Positions 31,030 to 46,330 of a DNA stretch of 64,000 bases are shown piece after piece. Both the position numbers and the translations under genes were made by a program. The stretch's first letter is position 1. Every line of letters starts with the position of its first letter. The stretch lies in contig NW_019211457.1 in the NCBI RefSeq assembly GCF_002443255.2, forward strand, positions 40,771,126-40,835,125, given 5' to 3'. A model generated the notes under the pieces. That model had not been told where the DNA came from. It saw only the letters and a list, made by a program, of their open reading frames with translations, and searched no databases. The DNA is from Varroa destructor (Eukaryota > Arthropoda > Arachnida > Mesostigmata > Varroidae).

Positions 31030-33420
31030 CAAAGCCTATCTAAAGGCGAGTGCGTTACTGTGCCTCTGGCCGGTTGGTGCCGCTGATGTCGTCTTTCCTT
31101 TTCGTCGAGCAGCGGTCTCGGTCCACGCGAACCCTGTCACTGCCACTACCATCATCAGCAACGTCGTCGTTTGCCAAACCAAACCTCGTTTGCACTTACT
31201 AACCATCTCTTCCTGTCGCAAAAGAGAAGTCATAAGATTCCAGGGCAGGAGTCTACAGGCTGCGTGTGCCACCCTTCACCCGGGCTGCATATAACTTGAG
31301 CGAGACTGGCTACTTGATGGTGGCGATGGTAATGTATGAAGGCACTTTATTAGTTTTAAGCTAGTAAGTATTATGCAATATATATTATGTAGTACACGTG
31401 ATGAATTCAAGCTCATTGTGTTAGCTAAATCGAGAATTATAACATAGAAATCCATTGACATATACTACGTATTTTCTTTCAGCAGTATAACATACTTCTT
31501 TTATGGAGTGCTGTAATTGACGTCTAATCCACAAAGTAGGGCTTAATTTTTCGCCAGTGGCCAGGATCTTGCTGAGCTATAGCGCCCAAATACAGGTCAA
31601 TTCAACAAGGTAACAGTTAATAGGCAACTGCTACCGTACCGGTAAAATATCGAAAGCTAACATAAACTAGTGAAAGATATGCACTTTCAAGCGACTATAT
31701 ATTGTAGACCACAGGCACCTCCTTAGGCTTCGTTGTTTCGTTATCACTCGTACCCCCGAAATCATTCAGGGGTGGTGTTGAAAAAAAAAGACGAAAAAAA
31801 AGTGGACCAGACCGTATACCTCACTCGAGAGTCTTGCTTCCCCACAGAACGGACGAAATCTTTACTAACTTTTCGCATGTGTATCCTGAGAAACACCCTA
31901 TCAGTGCATTTCCTTTTTCTAGTCCACCACCAAACAGTCTGGGCAAGCCAGCCTCTTCAGGACTCGAGAATAGTGTTAGCTATGGTGGTGGAAAGAAGGG
32001 CGAATGAAAGTTCCGCTTACGTCTGGTGGAAACTGGTTTGCTGTAAAAGAAACAGTATTATCATAATCCCCCGCAGCAATAGCTGGCTAGACCCCTTCCC
32101 GCCCTTCGGCTTGCCGGCGTTCTCTCAGCCGATCCTGGCTGGAGCCCGCTCCGCAAATATATTGCTTATGCTAGGCTACCACGGACAAGAGGAGTGGCCT
32201 ATCCTGGAGATCTATACTAAGAAAGGTTCAGAACCCCTTTGCCTCTGTTCAGATCCCTTCATTCGGCTTTGCTCTCAGGGACCCGACTGTTTAACCAGCT
32301 TCCTTCCCATAAAGAAGAAATAACAGGGACTCTTCGTTTCTCGTTTTTTGCTCTTGTAAGTGGACTATTTCTTGGCCTCGGCTTCATGCCCCATCTTCGT
32401 TTCCTTGCCAAAACCTTGCTTCTAGACGGAACAGTGCTGGCGTCAACGGAGTCAGCGGTGATGGCCGTGGCACAAGAAAAGAGTTATAGTTGTGGTAGCG
32501 ATCGCAGTGACAGCAGTAGCAGTGCTAGTAGCAGTTGTATTTTGGTACCGCGTTTTAGCTTGAGTCTGGTTCTTTTATTTGCTAGCAGCGCTGGCTGGTT
32601 GGTAGCTGCGTTATCTAGATAGCTTCACAGTCTTAAAGAGACCGGTGGAAATAGAACGGATGACGAAAGAGACGAAACACGTCTGGCCGCCGCATCAGAA
32701 TCACACTAGCTGCCGACACCATTTCTCTGCTGCTAGAATTTGCCTCTCGCGCTTTCCTCTATCTTGGTGGTGTACGGCAAAGGAGAGCAGCAATACTGGC
32801 CTGTCTGTAGTCAACGGGTCTGCCTATGGAAATGGGCAGACCGGATTTTGGTAGAGCGAAGCGTACTATATGGGAGCAAGCCTCCAGAGGTTCAACACTT
32901 TGTCAAGATTATTCTGAACAGGAGACGCAAGCGAAACGGAACAAAGCATTAGCCATACGATGGGCTGGCAGAGATGTTGCTAGCAGTAGTCATGAAGAAA
33001 AAGTTTCGGGGCAATGGGCAGGAAGCGGACAGAGCAAAAGGGTGACAATGTCAAAGAAGGCGGGAGGAGAGAAGGGACACACTGGGGAAAAAGATAGGAA
33101 TCTTTCGGAGGCCGCTGGAGTACACAGAATGAAAAAGAGAGCGCAGGTAACCGCATAACGTTAGCGCTTGGCTTCGTGCGCTGCTGCTGTTGTACGTGCG
33201 TGCGAATGTGTCTGTGTGCGCGAAATGCCCATTCTTTCCAGTAGCAAAGGAAAAGGAGTTATCTTTGCAGCCAGCGCAGGCCGCGTGACACATTGGCCAA
33301 ATGCCATCGCAGCGCGCCCGTTGGTTCACCCACAGACGCGGCGCACTCGGTGCCGCTTGTCCAGACAACGTCAGAGCAGCAGCACGCTAACTGATGACAG
33401 TTGGAATCTATAACTTGTGG
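31030..33420. other. Mixed region with a GC-richer island, no gene called
   Basis: GC-richer parts at about 31030-31300 and 31880-33420 flank AT-rich DNA. A frame at 31733-32323 (196 codons, non-ATG start) looks random. An overlapping frame near 32260 reads SGTRLFNQLPSHKE, faintly like the C-terminal end of some LINE-type reverse transcriptases, but nothing else supports that. CAG/TAG-type trinucleotide repeats lie at 32503-32537. Confidence 0.35.
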
Positions 33421-36400
33421 TGGAGGAGACCAGATCTTGCTTTTTCTGCATCAATGAATAGTACATAAGAAAGCATACGAACAACTTTCATAAGGAGAAA
33501 CAAATGTCAGATAAAGTACTCAATCTGTTAGACGTCTCGTTTGGCTGAATTCAAATTGGATCGGCAGGACCGCCTACATAGGTAGCCGTGGCCATAGGAA
33601 ATGCAATATTAAAGGAACTTTATTTAGTAGGAAACGGTCAGAGAGTGCTAGGCTGAACATATATATATGATACATTTTTTAGTGTTAATTATATGAATAG
33701 TTTAACTATCAATTTTCATTGGCAAGATATGATAACAAGCGATACTTAACTTTGCTCCATGTATTAACAGACGTCTATTTGACACCGTTGAACATATATT
33801 TGTTCAGTTGAAGTAAAAGCGACAACATGATGTATGTTATATGGACTTCGCCAGTCTAGACCAGGACGGATGTGTTTCTCCATGTGATCAGATGTGTATC
33901 TATAAATGCATTAATATACTTTATTGCCCTCAGATTTCGTATAAATGATAGCAACAATTGCCCCAGTCATTGCTGTATGAGAGATGAGTTGGCGAACAGT
34001 AACTGACAAGTCGATAATTAACATGTTCGGCGAAATGGGATGCCGTTCTGCTGGACCCTAACACATAGACTATCTTATATAGACACACAGACTCTATGAA
34101 GACTGACTTTCTTCTCTATCCACGCTTCGAGTCAACTGCCAGGGTTGCACAAGCATCATTTACGAATACGCACACTTCAGAAAGGTGATCACTAAGTCGG
34201 ACTATATAAGACAGCCTTACTCTTTTACTTATTCTCAGGAACCTGCAGTACCTTTGGCTTATACAGATCTGCAATGAAATAAAGTAAAATTTGGCAATAT
34301 AAATAGACGGCACATGGAACCACCAATAAGGCTCAACTCGTTTATCCGGTTCTTTGAGAGAACGCTTAAAGACAAATAAAAAAAAAGAACCAGCATCTAT
34401 TCCCTACCACAATTACTGTATACGGCGGAGCTACGTTAGGGACGCACGCAATATTCTAATACGATTTCTTTACGAAACGACTGTCCTTAATAGGCCATAG
34501 TTAATACAAATAACCTGTTAAATAGTTGTCTGATAAATGAAGAAACCCTTATGCGTACTTTTATTCAATTACTCGAATTCGAAATTTCCAGATTGTTGCA
34601 GTTGGACAGAGGATTGGAGAGGTAATTAGTGATTACCTTCTTATATCAGCCTTCTCGCTGAGTTGATGTTTTCAAAGCTTAAATAGCGAGAAGACGGCAT
34701 CTGCTCGCGCAGTTTAGGGAGTAACATTTTATAAGAAATAATGGAAAACTAGCTCGCTATATATCGCAGATGAGACTCTGTTTTCGATAGTTTTGACTAT
34801 TTCGACTTTCAACGGACACACGAAACATAGTGCACTCGACCTAGAAAATAGCCTGCCTCGTCTAATTGATTATTGACCTTACAGGACGTTCCTTTTGGAC
34901 TTCTCTTTATGCAATCATAGATGTCATCAATTCGATTTAATCAACCTAAGTCGTGCAGATTCCTATAATGCCCTACGTACTCATTCTAACAAAAAACGGT
35001 CACAAGTATGGTAGCCGCATTTACATGCAGTGCTTCATTCTTGTGTACGTACGCTAAATGACTAATTAGAAAATACAAGAAATTATTAAAGTAAATTATT
35101 CATTTATCTTATAATCAACAGGGTTTTTTTTTTATAATTCTATAAGACACCAAAAACCTTTTGATGAAGGCTGAATCCTAAGACACAAAAGCCAAATCAC
35201 GTTGACTGCACGAAGCATTTTAAAAAATAACTTCTATTGTCCTATTTTTTCGGACGTTCTACGCTTCTCTCGACACCAACACGAACATTACAGAGAAACC
35301 TAGAAGATTAGAAGGTGTTGGAAAAAAAATCAAGAAAGATTCGGTTGTGAGGCATGAAAAGGATAAAGGGAAAAAAACAGGAATGATGCGAATTAAAAAC
35401 AGGTACTAGAAGAAAATTCACCAATTCTTGATTTAGACTTCACATTATCTAATGCTTTCATGCGGTCGAACCTGAGCCCTCAGCAACTGCGTCGCATTCC
35501 CGCGGGCTCGGCTGCCCCTGAACAAGGGTGCCCAAACTAAAACAAATCAGCCGCACGCGATGCAAACTGTCTCACAAAGCCCGTGGTTGTGGTGTAACAG
35601 GCATTCTATTCCAGGCACTCGTGGCGTGATGCAGGCAAATTAGAAACGACCAGGTGCGTTAGCCCCTCCTACGCTTTCTCTAATCGATTTTCGGCTCTTC
35701 TTACCTTACTTTACAATGTACGACCCCCCGGCTATCCTCGCTCCTATTCCCGCATGCCTCTAACTTACACATGCCATGCGCGGTCTGCATATTCTTACCT
35801 ATTCCTGCAAAGTTCGTAGCCCAAACTGGCGCGCATGAAGCCCACAAACCCACCGCGATTTAAGCCCATCGCTTGATACCTCGTTGCAGAAGGCCTTGGT
35901 GGGCATATATGGAGATGCACGTTCTAAATTGAAACCTGCTGAAAAGGGGGCAGTTTTCATTCTACGTACTCGGTCAGCAAAAATCGAAATCGTTATTTGT
36001 TAAAGGAAGCATATTGTATATGGTTCACTCATGCTTCACAAAAACAGCGTTATCAGAGGATGTCGGTATTTACTGTATGGATGTTTGTCTCTTAGTCTAT
36101 GAATGATGCGAAATAGCGACAATTCATGTGATGTCCGATAGCTGAAAAGTTTAACATGTTTTTTTCTAGTCCTGTGTCTTAGCGGAGTTGATTGAGCCCA
36201 AACGCGTCAGAAATGCCATAAGATCATGTTATTGACCTTGGCTCTAGTTCATTTCGTGAGCGTTGCAATAGATTTCTGTCTCCTTACAAGTTTTGTATTT
36301 GGCAAAAGTATTCGTGCTACAAAGTAAAGTTTGGCAGGAGTCTATGGGCAAAGTTAGCTACAGCTAAACATTTAGATTGCTTTCAAAGAAATCGGAATAG

Positions 36401-37010
36401 AGAGCCATTTTGTAAATCCTATGAACAGAGTAAAACTCCGTAAACATTCTATTACAAGATCCGATAGATACTGATTAAAGTCATGGGCAGCGAATTAATA
36501 ATCGTTAAAAGTCAAATGATAGCATTTGAACGAAATGGACCGAAATACTGTTGGGGTTCTAAATCGTGCTAGCTATATTGAGGCCTATACGTGAAATACA
36601 TTGCAAATCAAGATTACTAATTACTAAATTGATAAAACTACTCATTTTTATGTACGTCTTTGCTTCGTGCCTTAGCTACGGGGAAGTTTTGCTTTCGATT
36701 TTCGTAAGTACGTGCTTGTCAAAAATAGAATGCGTATCTTTATTTTTTGCGGCACAATGTATGTCGCCTGATTATTCAGGTCGTATGCAAACGTGCTGTG
36801 AGCGTGACCATGGAACGGAGTGAACGCACAAAGGCGGTCTGGATCATATTCTTTTTTACATTATATCTGTTGCTGAATATAGAGCTTTGTCGTTGTCATT
36901 TGCGTCTGCGTAAATGTGTGCTAGATTTTCGTTTTCTGTTGCACTTGTTTTTAACCAGCTGCACTGAAAGCTAACGGCGACAAACATTGGTCAGAGCGAG
37001 ATGAAACGCT
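33421..37010. other. AT-rich non-coding region with a GC-richer segment at about 35460-35900
   Basis: No gene was recognised. T-runs occur near 35123. The GC-richer segment has no frame of interest. Confidence 0.5.
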
Positions 37011-40000
37011 ACGATTCATTCCTTGAGCGGGTTGTCTGTCGCTGTCCGACGGGCGGAAGATGGGAAAAGGGCATCTGTGCGGATGTCGTCTGTTCTGTGC
37101 AATCATCAATCATCTAAGACACCTGAGACCCAGCCCGTAGCACCCCCACTAGAAAAACCCGACCCTATAAGCGCTCGATCTCCTCTCCTATCCTCGCGTG
37201 AACACGTTTTCCCACTATATCTTTTTCTCGCATAGTGCTTTCGACACCGAACAGACCTCGCTCGCTGAGCCCGAAACTGGCTTGCATTTTGTTTCGCCCT
37301 AGCAGTAGCTATAGCAGCAGTTGCCGGATGGTTTAGCTTACAACTTGTAGCAAGGACCAGTGGGGCAATAGCGGCGACGTCATTAACAGTGACGACGATA
37401 GTAGTAGTTGTGGCAGGCCGCGACGCTGGTTAAATAGAAGCAGCAGTAACAGCTCAACTGTTTGCAAGTCCATCGGTGAGTGAACGGACGCCTAGCGCCG
37501 TTCGAGTCCTAGGAATGAATTAATTACAGTACTTCTTCAACCCGTTTCACTAGTCCTCCCCTGGACGTCCCTTTTTCTCTTGTGAAAGGGGCCAACTGCT
37601 GGAGCTTGTTAGGGACCAGAAAGCACATGCAAACAGACAGGAGCATATGTAATCGACGTAAGGATTCGGCTGAGTTCTTGGGAGGTCTGAAGGGTAAATA
37701 ATAACCCCTGAGATCGAGAGCTCAGCGTCCTGCTGCCAGAGCCACCATCACCATGTAGAAGTTGCCCCAAGAAACCCCTGTACTACCAAAATGGCTTCCA
37801 CTCACCCCACACTGGTCTTCGTTGAAATGCAGTACGCACGTACTGGCGGCAAGACGATAGTCGACACTCGACAATTGAGATACTCAATGGAACCTGACTC
37901 AGGGGCCAAAAGATGCTGGATGGGTGAAGCCACTGGAAGAATGCCGCATTCACAGCCAATATTTGGTATTCGTACTTAATGCTATTCGTTATGATTTGCT
38001 ATAGAGGTAGGTGATATTTGTGTGCACACGCCTATAGTTATAGTCGGAGAATCGTGTAAACAGGTGTCTGTCGGAGGCGACCAGCTTATTCTCTCAGCTT
38101 CGATTAGAATTTGTGGTGAAAGAGATTTGGGATCCCGGCCATAGTCTCTCAGCCTTTAACGTCTCCTAGTCCAGCGAATTCCGTGAAAGAACAGACGAAA
38201 GTTATCTACATAGAAGTTTTGCTCCGGACAGATATGACATTGAAATGACTGTCATGATGTGTCGAATTAGATATAGATAGTATCGACAAACGCTAGAAGA
38301 CTATTAACATCTTCTTGTACAGACACTGTGCACGATGTTAGCAAACATTGTTTATAATAAAAACATTGGACAGTTCAGTAATAAAATGCGTGTACGGCCA
38401 AAGCCTCTGTTGTATCTCCTATGATCACCATTACTGCCCGACTGTTTTACAAATTTTTCCTAACAATCGTTAATTATGTAGAAGTTCGCCGTGTTTTCTG
38501 CCTTATAACTGTTGCGTTCAGGATATGAGCCACTGGCGGTGGCTCGGAACAGCAAGTAACAGAAGATATAGCAGCAATTAACCTGCTCACTGCGGACTAC
38601 TATGTAATAGTCGTAACGCCTAATATTGGAGACCTTCGCAGGAAACCATGGAACTACTTAGAGTCTCACATCACACAAGCATATAACACGACTGCCCTTT
38701 TACTTAATCTTTTCCTTCTATTATAGGAACTATTTATTCACCCCAAAAATTCCTCATATTAATTATTTTTCTTTGTAGTCGTATTTGGGATAGGATACGC
38801 CGTAAGAGAATTATTTTTTCGTTCGGCACGTGCTGGCTCAAATGTGCCAACACAAACGCTTTCTGCGAAGACTCCTAGTATATGCTGTGATTTATGGCAC
38901 AGCGGCGTACGCTTACGACTATGACAGTACCCATAAACTCTACTTGCATTATAGCAATAGTATACGATTTTTAAGGCGTTTTTTGAGTATGTTCAATTTA
39001 AGAATCACAAGCCATGTTTGACATCTGTCGACCTCATATTACAGTACGCGGTTCCAAGTTAGCCTCCTTGAGGTTGGTCGAAAGTCACGTTATCATATGT
39101 TGTCTCTGAAAGTTTTTATTGAAACTAGGTCCAACTGGGCACATTTAAGGTATTCAACAACTCAAGACCGCCGGCCAACAACACTTATCCGTTTACTCTG
39201 ACTAGCCTACAATGCATTTACCAAATCCATTGCACGGGGTAAAGGCAGGCATGAGTGGTCAACGGACGGAATCTGCACATAACCAAATTATATTGCAAAT
39301 TTACTAGGTATTGTATTTGCGAGCTTATTAAAATTTACTATTTTTATAATTAATATTATAGGGAAATGCTATTCTGTAGACTATGAGGTTCTCGTCGTTT
39401 ACACGGAAGCCACACGGGTCGTCTGACCATCTAAAAATTCACAGTTTAATCGCATTGTAGTTGGCTTCTAGCAGAAACAAATGGGCTTGTCTGATACGTT
39501 TGTATTCATTTTACTTTTCATATTAGGACGGTGAGAGGCGTTTGTGTCGTGACATAATCATGAACGTCCTAGTATACGATATAAACGCAAAAAGTTCGAG
39601 TTAACGTTATAGCCAACTTTTTGGCTACGTCAGCTGATTTGAGAAAAGAGCAAACAAATTTTGTGTAGGACATTGGCAAATGTGTTGTCCCGTTAATGGA
39701 TATTAGATAGTTTTTTTTTTTTGTTAAAACCGAGAGTCGTATTATTTTTGACCTTTAGCTGGCTGCAGAAGAGTACAGATCGGCTACAGCGTTTAAATTG
39801 TCATGTGAAGATCACCACCTTGACCTATCAATAATCTGTTCTGCGGTAAGCTCGGCAATAACTCATTGATCTTTTTCCTATATATGAACTTTCTTTCAAT
39901 TGGCCCCTATAAGATGAGCTAAACTTCTCGCTTGACGACATCTTCCAATTCCAGACTATCGGTTACTTCCGGTTAAAATACTAACGAAAACAAATACTAT

Positions 40001-40700
40001 ATATCTGTTATGTTTCTTCAACGGAATGCCGCAAAACTTGAAAAAGGGCATAAATGCTGCTGGCGGTATGGAAGATCTGCCCTTACGAGCCTAACTTGTA
40101 CACTGTTTCAAATGAAAGAGTTGTCCTTTCGTCTAAGGCGTTTGCTGCGGCACAGGGCTTTCTTCCAAGGAGCTAAAGAACAATTTGATCAGATGACGAT
40201 GTGCAAACATAATGAAAGAACGCGCGAAGAAATGACGTTTTATATGAGCATTAACCATACGACAGCATACATTACCTCGTTTATCGAAAAAAAAAAGGAC
40301 ACCTTCTGAAATTAGTGCACTAAGCTACCAGGTAAAATATATATGTTGCTCTCCGACTCTGCGAGTCTGGGTGCCTTAGACCCCGTCAAAGCAACAAAGA
40401 GCTTCTCGTAGTTGTTGCACTACAGCGCGTACGCTTAGTGGACTCTCTCAACATAATGAAAACACTTGTTTCCTTTTTTAAAGACGTTCCTTTTTATGTT
40501 CCTCTCTCTGTACCGCGTATGAATAACTCGCTCTTCTTTTCACAGACAAGGATTGGCTAGTCTGCATAACGCTGGACAGTAAGCAGCATAAAACAGCTAA
40601 AGTCATTCTCTCTCTTACCTTAATGGTGCATAATCCCCTGTTGCACCTTCAGTGCTGATTCTACTACACCGCTTTACTAATTACCATACGTCCTTATTTT
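37011..40700. other. GC-richer segment (37020-37960) followed by AT-rich DNA
   Basis: Frames of 60-100 codons are present (37023-37235, 37791-37979, 40010-40309) but none is recognised. A 14-bp T-run lies near 39711-39725. Confidence 0.45.
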
Positions 40701-43700
40701 TCTTGGGTTTTCAGTGACAGTGGCGTTCTCTCGGCCCCCTCTATAGCCTGCTCCTCCCGCCCCTGCTTGGCCAGACTTCATTCCGATTCGCGCCTTCTTG
40801 TTGTGGGCTATTTTTTATGCTCTTCTTTTAACATTTAAGGCCGAACCGCCGCAAATTATGCAACGGCCAGACAAAACTTTTTCCTTTGGAACATAAAATC
40901 AACTCCAACCATTTTCATACGACGACATACTCAATAGTGTGGCCATCAGAAACAGCTGTGGTGGCAGCTGTAATGGTTAACAATACATTAATACACAGAC
41001 ATTCAGTAGAAGCAGGTAAGTATAATTGCACGCTGTTCTCGTTAGGTTTTGATGAAATTTTTTCCCCCATAACTACTCTAATAACAATTATACACACTTC
41101 AGGGTCAAAGTCGTCGTTGCTGAAAACGGAACCCAAACGCAGCAGGGATCAGCTTGCAGGCGGAAAGCGGCCTAAAAAAACCCAGAAACTTCCCAGTCGG
41201 TAATACCCGTCCCGAAAACCTACAGTTCGAGTACTGTAAACTGTTTTATGCGGACGAAAAGGAAGGCCACGTTATATTACCGGCCCGATATACATATAGC
41301 ATTTGATAAACTCGCTACAGTCTACGATCTGCAAGAAGACAAAGAGTAATTCTGGCAGGACAATTCACAAGGGATTCGCAAATAAAAAGTTGCAGCTAAG
41401 CTCGGCATCTAGCCCGTGCCGGGCTCTTTCTACCTATATAAGTATCCAAAATGCAGATGGAAATTTTGCTTCGTCTTAGGAAAGTGAATAATTTTGTTTA
41501 GATGCGGCTGCTTAAGCAGCATTACCTACAGGGAAAACTGTCTGTTGAATGTAAGTGGAAGGCATAATCTGTAAAACGGTACTGGTGAGCGGAGGAAGTT
41601 ATGGCGAAAAAAATCAAAGGAGAGAAAAAGTAGGCATTTTGGGGGGGTTTTCGACTCATCTGAACTGGTTGACTTTTGCTGGATTTAGTTTGTTCTATCC
41701 AGTACTGCATAGTAACAGTGGAAGCACTTTCTATGGAACCGATTCTTGCTTGAAGTCGTCTGCCTCTCCCTTCTGTACGGCAAAGATCCATTGCTGATTC
41801 AACATGTACCACTTTAAGTGGGTGCGAACCCCAGTTTCTCCCAACAGTCCCTTTCTTTCGTTTACGGTAGGCAATGGACACTTCGGCCGGTCTTTTTGGC
41901 CTGGTCATCGTCTGCGCAAATCTAGTGCTTTTGGAGACCTCATGAAGTACAGATGCTTGTCCGTTAGCAAAACCTCCATACGCGTTTAAGTCGGTACGGA
42001 CACGAAGTTTTCTCGAGATCTATGCGCAGCACAATTTTGAACCAGGGACAGGCAGAAAGCGGAGCAGAATGAGCAAGCTTACCTTACGGTTTTCTTAGGC
42101 CGCTCTTTTATGCTGATTTTATGTAGGCCCCTTGTGGATTCAACGGACCGCACGTAGTGAGACGTTAAACTCTACACTTGTTGGCAGGTGGTTAAATAGT
42201 TCTTTTGGATCACCCAGTGTGTAGGTTACTCTTACATATATTTAAAAATGAATTGAGTAGAGAATACGTGATGGAGTAGAAAAATATACTATTTGATTCC
42301 TTTAATTGAAAACCAAGTAGTCGTTTTGAGAGTAACAACACCTATTTTTCTCTGCCTGCACCATAGACGGGTAAGTAGTTGGATAGATCAACTGAGTTTG
42401 GCAGTGACATTGGTTACAATAGTAAAAAAAAACTTTTTTCTAGCGCACGTACGTACAGGGTACTCCAAAATTTTCTTGGCATTTACGCGAAATAGGGTGG
42501 ATTGATATACAACACTATGCTTCCTACACGTACATGTCAAGGTGCTTTTTTCCTAGGCACAGTGTGAATTTTAGCTCATTAAGTCGAATGGTGTGTTGAG
42601 TTACCCGTTTCTATACAGAAAACAGATAAAGAAGTCGGACGGCGGCGAGATCGTCAACTTAAGGCTGTTTTCACTAAGTGTGAACGGTGAGCCTACAAAG
42701 GCAGATGGTAACGGCCCCATACATATCACATGGACGCCTGCGGTATAGAAAAACATGAGACAACATACAGGGACGAGTGCTCTTTGTTGCTGGCTCAGGT
42801 AAGCTGCCAGGCAGAAAAAAGTGGGTGAAAAAACAGGGTGACGCAAGGTCGAGGTAAAAGACCCGGTCTGGGCAGGAAATTGCGCATTTGTTTTCTTTGC
42901 GCTTCGTTTCTTTTACCACCAGGTGGTGGGCTTCTTTATAGCCTCTTCTTGGTCAAGGCAGTAGCAGTCCGATGGCTTGAGGTGGGGATGAAGTCGTCGA
43001 GGATTGCTACGCTAGTTGGTGAGCGGCAAACTGCACTTCTGCCTGCCCACGGTTGGTCTCATGGCTGTGGCTATTTTGGTTGTCTTACGGCTACCGTTTT
43101 GGGAGACGTAAGTTGAGAACGATGGTCTGGTCGGGGGCCAAAAGGCGCAAAAACACGAAAAAAGGCAACCCCCAGATTGCAATGCAGGTGTTTTTTGAAC
43201 TACACGCTTTATTGTCCGGATTGCGTTCCGGGGCAACGCAAAAGCGTCACATTATAGGCTTAGAACGGGGAAAGCAACGCCAAGGCGACACGTTTGCTCT
43301 TCTCGGATGCTCGTGTTTATGTGTATGTGTATGTATGTATGTGTGCATCTGTATGTTATGACCGATTTCCTATTTTAGACGATAGATTCCACATCAACCA
43401 GCAGAAGGATCGCTTGAAACGGCCACCACACCTATAGCAGAAGCAGAGTGATATATCCGAGACAGCGAAAGAGTTGTGGAGAACTTTATGGAAGGTGCCA
43501 GGAGGGTGTCATCGTGGTTATTGCACAACGTTAGAGCGAGGCGATGTGCACCCCCAAAAGAAACGCGAAGCGGCGCATGAGTTCTGTTGAGATGTTTCTA
43601 TTTTAAGCCAATTCATAAACGTATTCATTGTTTGCGAAGCTAAAACATATGTCCGACAGTTTGCATCTGCTGCTGCTGCTGCTGTTCCAGCAAAAGGATT

Positions 43701-45100
43701 GCCGTATATTTACTACGTACTAAATTAACTTAACGGTTACTGAAGACCTGGTAATTCTATAGTTAGAACAGGTGATCGCCTACATATCTCATGGTGCTTT
43801 CACTGCATGCTTATATTAATAAGGATTTCAATTATAGAAAAACGTCGTTCATTTGTTGATTTAGGCGTTAAATGTCGGGGTCTATATGGGTGGTATGATA
43901 AAATGTTTGAATCTTTATATACTTGAAAAAAAAGCTTCTAATTGTTTCGGTTACTCAGGTTGTTCTATTGTCGAAGGTCGCAGCATTAAAATGCCTATCA
44001 ATAGGAAATCTCAAAAATTATGAACATCGTCTGAATACTGTATGATTTCTACATAGATTACTAGACTACATACTACATAGACTCTTGGGTAGTTATTTTT
44101 ATTTATTTACTAGTGCTTATATACAGCATTGAGTTTCTAATGAAAGAATAAAATGGTCATGGCCGTTCATCACCTAAACTGTTTAAACTTACCTACATTA
44201 CTTGAAAAGTAGACTACAAATTTCCGAATGCCGTTTCAATCAATACTGGTGATACTATCAACATATTACATTTATCGTAAAATAGCAAAAGTGTGTTAAT
44301 AAGCTCCCGCAACGGGGTAGCGAAACAATGACAATAATAACAAAAAACACTAAGTTAAATACATTGGAAAAATTATTCCAATATAAGAATCAAATGGCAG
44401 TGTCGAGACCGGGTAACCAAACCTGCGTATGCATATGTGTGATGCAGTGGTTTGCAACACGGTGTTCATTGGTTATCATTACTTTTCCTATACAAAAATA
44501 TTAAGATTACGAAAACCATGCCAACGACTCTAATCGATCGGGTTATGCCAAAAATGAGAAATCCTTAAAGAAGGTGGATTACTCACACTCACTAAATAAG
44601 TTACTTCAGATAATCTTGACAGGTGCTATTCCTTTCTTGACAATTTGTCTAGGACACACTGTAACATTTGCCTTGCACTATCGAGACGACTCAACAAACC
44701 TTTATTTTGTCAAATTTGCTGTCTTTTGCCCGCTTTAGGACTTGATTGGCATTGAATGCCCTCGTGTACGTATGTGAAGCCTGTTCTGTCTGGTCGATCG
44801 CCTGGAAACATACGAGTACCATAATATGTGGTCTGTGACTTTCCCAAAAATACTTGACCCACAGCACAGAATAAATACAGAAAGAACAAACATACAGAAA
44901 AACAAAATGAGAATACAAAAGCGAAACAACTATAACTCTGAGTGACATGGCATGTGGCCAGATAGCAAATCGACTTCTCGTGAGTTTCCGACGATCCCAT
45001 GGTTCGCATCGGGATTTCATGGTTTGTCTAGGGCCATATTGAATTGGGTGAAAATGGTCCTGTATATGAGCCTTAAGCGGAGCCATCTCTTGAAGGCACA
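40701..45100. other. Mixed non-coding region
   Basis: Frames of 70-150 codons occur on both strands (for example 41522-41908 minus and 44691-45152 minus) without recognisable domains; several overlap another frame on the opposite strand. Short repeats: (GTAT)n with GTGT at 43315-43355 and (CTG)n at about 43666-43685. Confidence 0.45.
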
Positions 45101-46330
45101 GGCTGCTTACAAAGTACGACGCCGGTGTAGAAGCGACGTCGTTGCAGAACATAGTAGAGACATTTGAATGGGTGGGTGAGCGTCAAACCACCGGTCATAC
45201 ATGGATAGATAAGGAGTCTAGTATAGCAAAGTCGACGATTTCAGTGGAACAGCGTTCGAAATGGAGGCAGAGGGGGCGGCAGCCAGCCTGTTGTGTAAGC
45301 AGAGCAAGTGGAAGAACTATCCGCCTCCTGCTCTAGCAGAAGACGATATAAGGACGAAGAAACCCTCTTCGTTTTACTCCTTACCTCCCTTCCACCCATA
45401 ACGGAACTCTGTATTCCGCGCCTTCCTGCCTCCTCTGTAGCGCCCCAGAACCGACCAGAAATGGAAACAAGCCGCAAGCCTGATCGAGATAACGATGCTG
45501 ATGTTCACGATGCTGTAGATGATAATAATGATGACGAAAATGGCATACGACAGGACAGTTGTGCCTTGTAGGACTAACCCAAAGTATGCAGTAAGACTTG
45601 CTGGCTTACTTGCTCTCTGGTGGAGAGGGCAAAAGGTTGAGACAGGCACAAGAGAAGACGAGGACCTTACGAGGGGCTGCTTGGTCGGGGGTCGAGGATT
45701 TGGCTCTGCTTGGCTCGAGCTTAGAGAAGGGCAAGCGAACGATGAGCTTGTTAACGCTCCAAGGGAGCGACGAAAAGGGCGAAGGCCACGAAACCGGACC
45801 CTAGCACCCGTCCGAGTGATTTGAGCAGAAAAAGAAGAGGTAGTGGTTGTAAAGCCTGGTCTCGAGTAGGCCAAGCAGGAAGCCACACTGCTGCTGTGAC
45901 GATGTTCTGATGCGCCTTCCAACGGTCTTGAGTTCTCTCAGTTTCCCCTTTCTCTCTTATCATCTTCAGCAGGCCGCTGCGCTCTTTCCTTCAAAGTAGG
46001 CCCATACTTGTATCCCTTAGCCTAGCGCAACCGACGCGCATCCCCGGTCGCAGCTGCTGTCAAGCGACTGTCTCGCTCCATTCCGAGCGAGCAATCGCCT
46101 ATCCGACCGCGATGCAACTTAAGCCACTGGACCTTGCCAACAGGAAGCAAGAAGACGCGGTTCTCGTCTCGTTGCTTCCCCATTCCTCGCTTTCCGTCTT
46201 TAGCCTTCTTTGACTCGATCGCCACTGCCGCCAGCCGTTAGTTTCCGCCGCTGCGGCCGTTGCTCGACCGATTATAGATAGCCAAGCGACTTGACTTATG
46301 CGATTCTTCGAGGCAAATGCTGATCAGAAG
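45101..46330. other. GC-richer island with long overlapping frames
   Basis: A minus-strand frame of 182 codons (45374-45922, non-ATG start) overlaps a plus frame of 101 codons (45519-45824). It contains a run of Ile codons produced by GAT-rich DNA at about 45490-45540. Both frames are Ser/Arg/Pro-rich. I do not accept either as a gene. Confidence 0.4.

Noticed and set aside
32206..32346. Frame with SGTRLFNQLPSHKE, like the end of a LINE reverse transcriptase
   Set aside because: Only a few residues match, and nothing upstream in the same frame resembles a polymerase.
45374..45922. 182-codon minus-strand frame, one of the longest after the zinc-finger gene
   Set aside because: The start is TTG, composition is Ser/Arg-rich, the other strand is also open, and it includes an Ile run made by GAT repeats.
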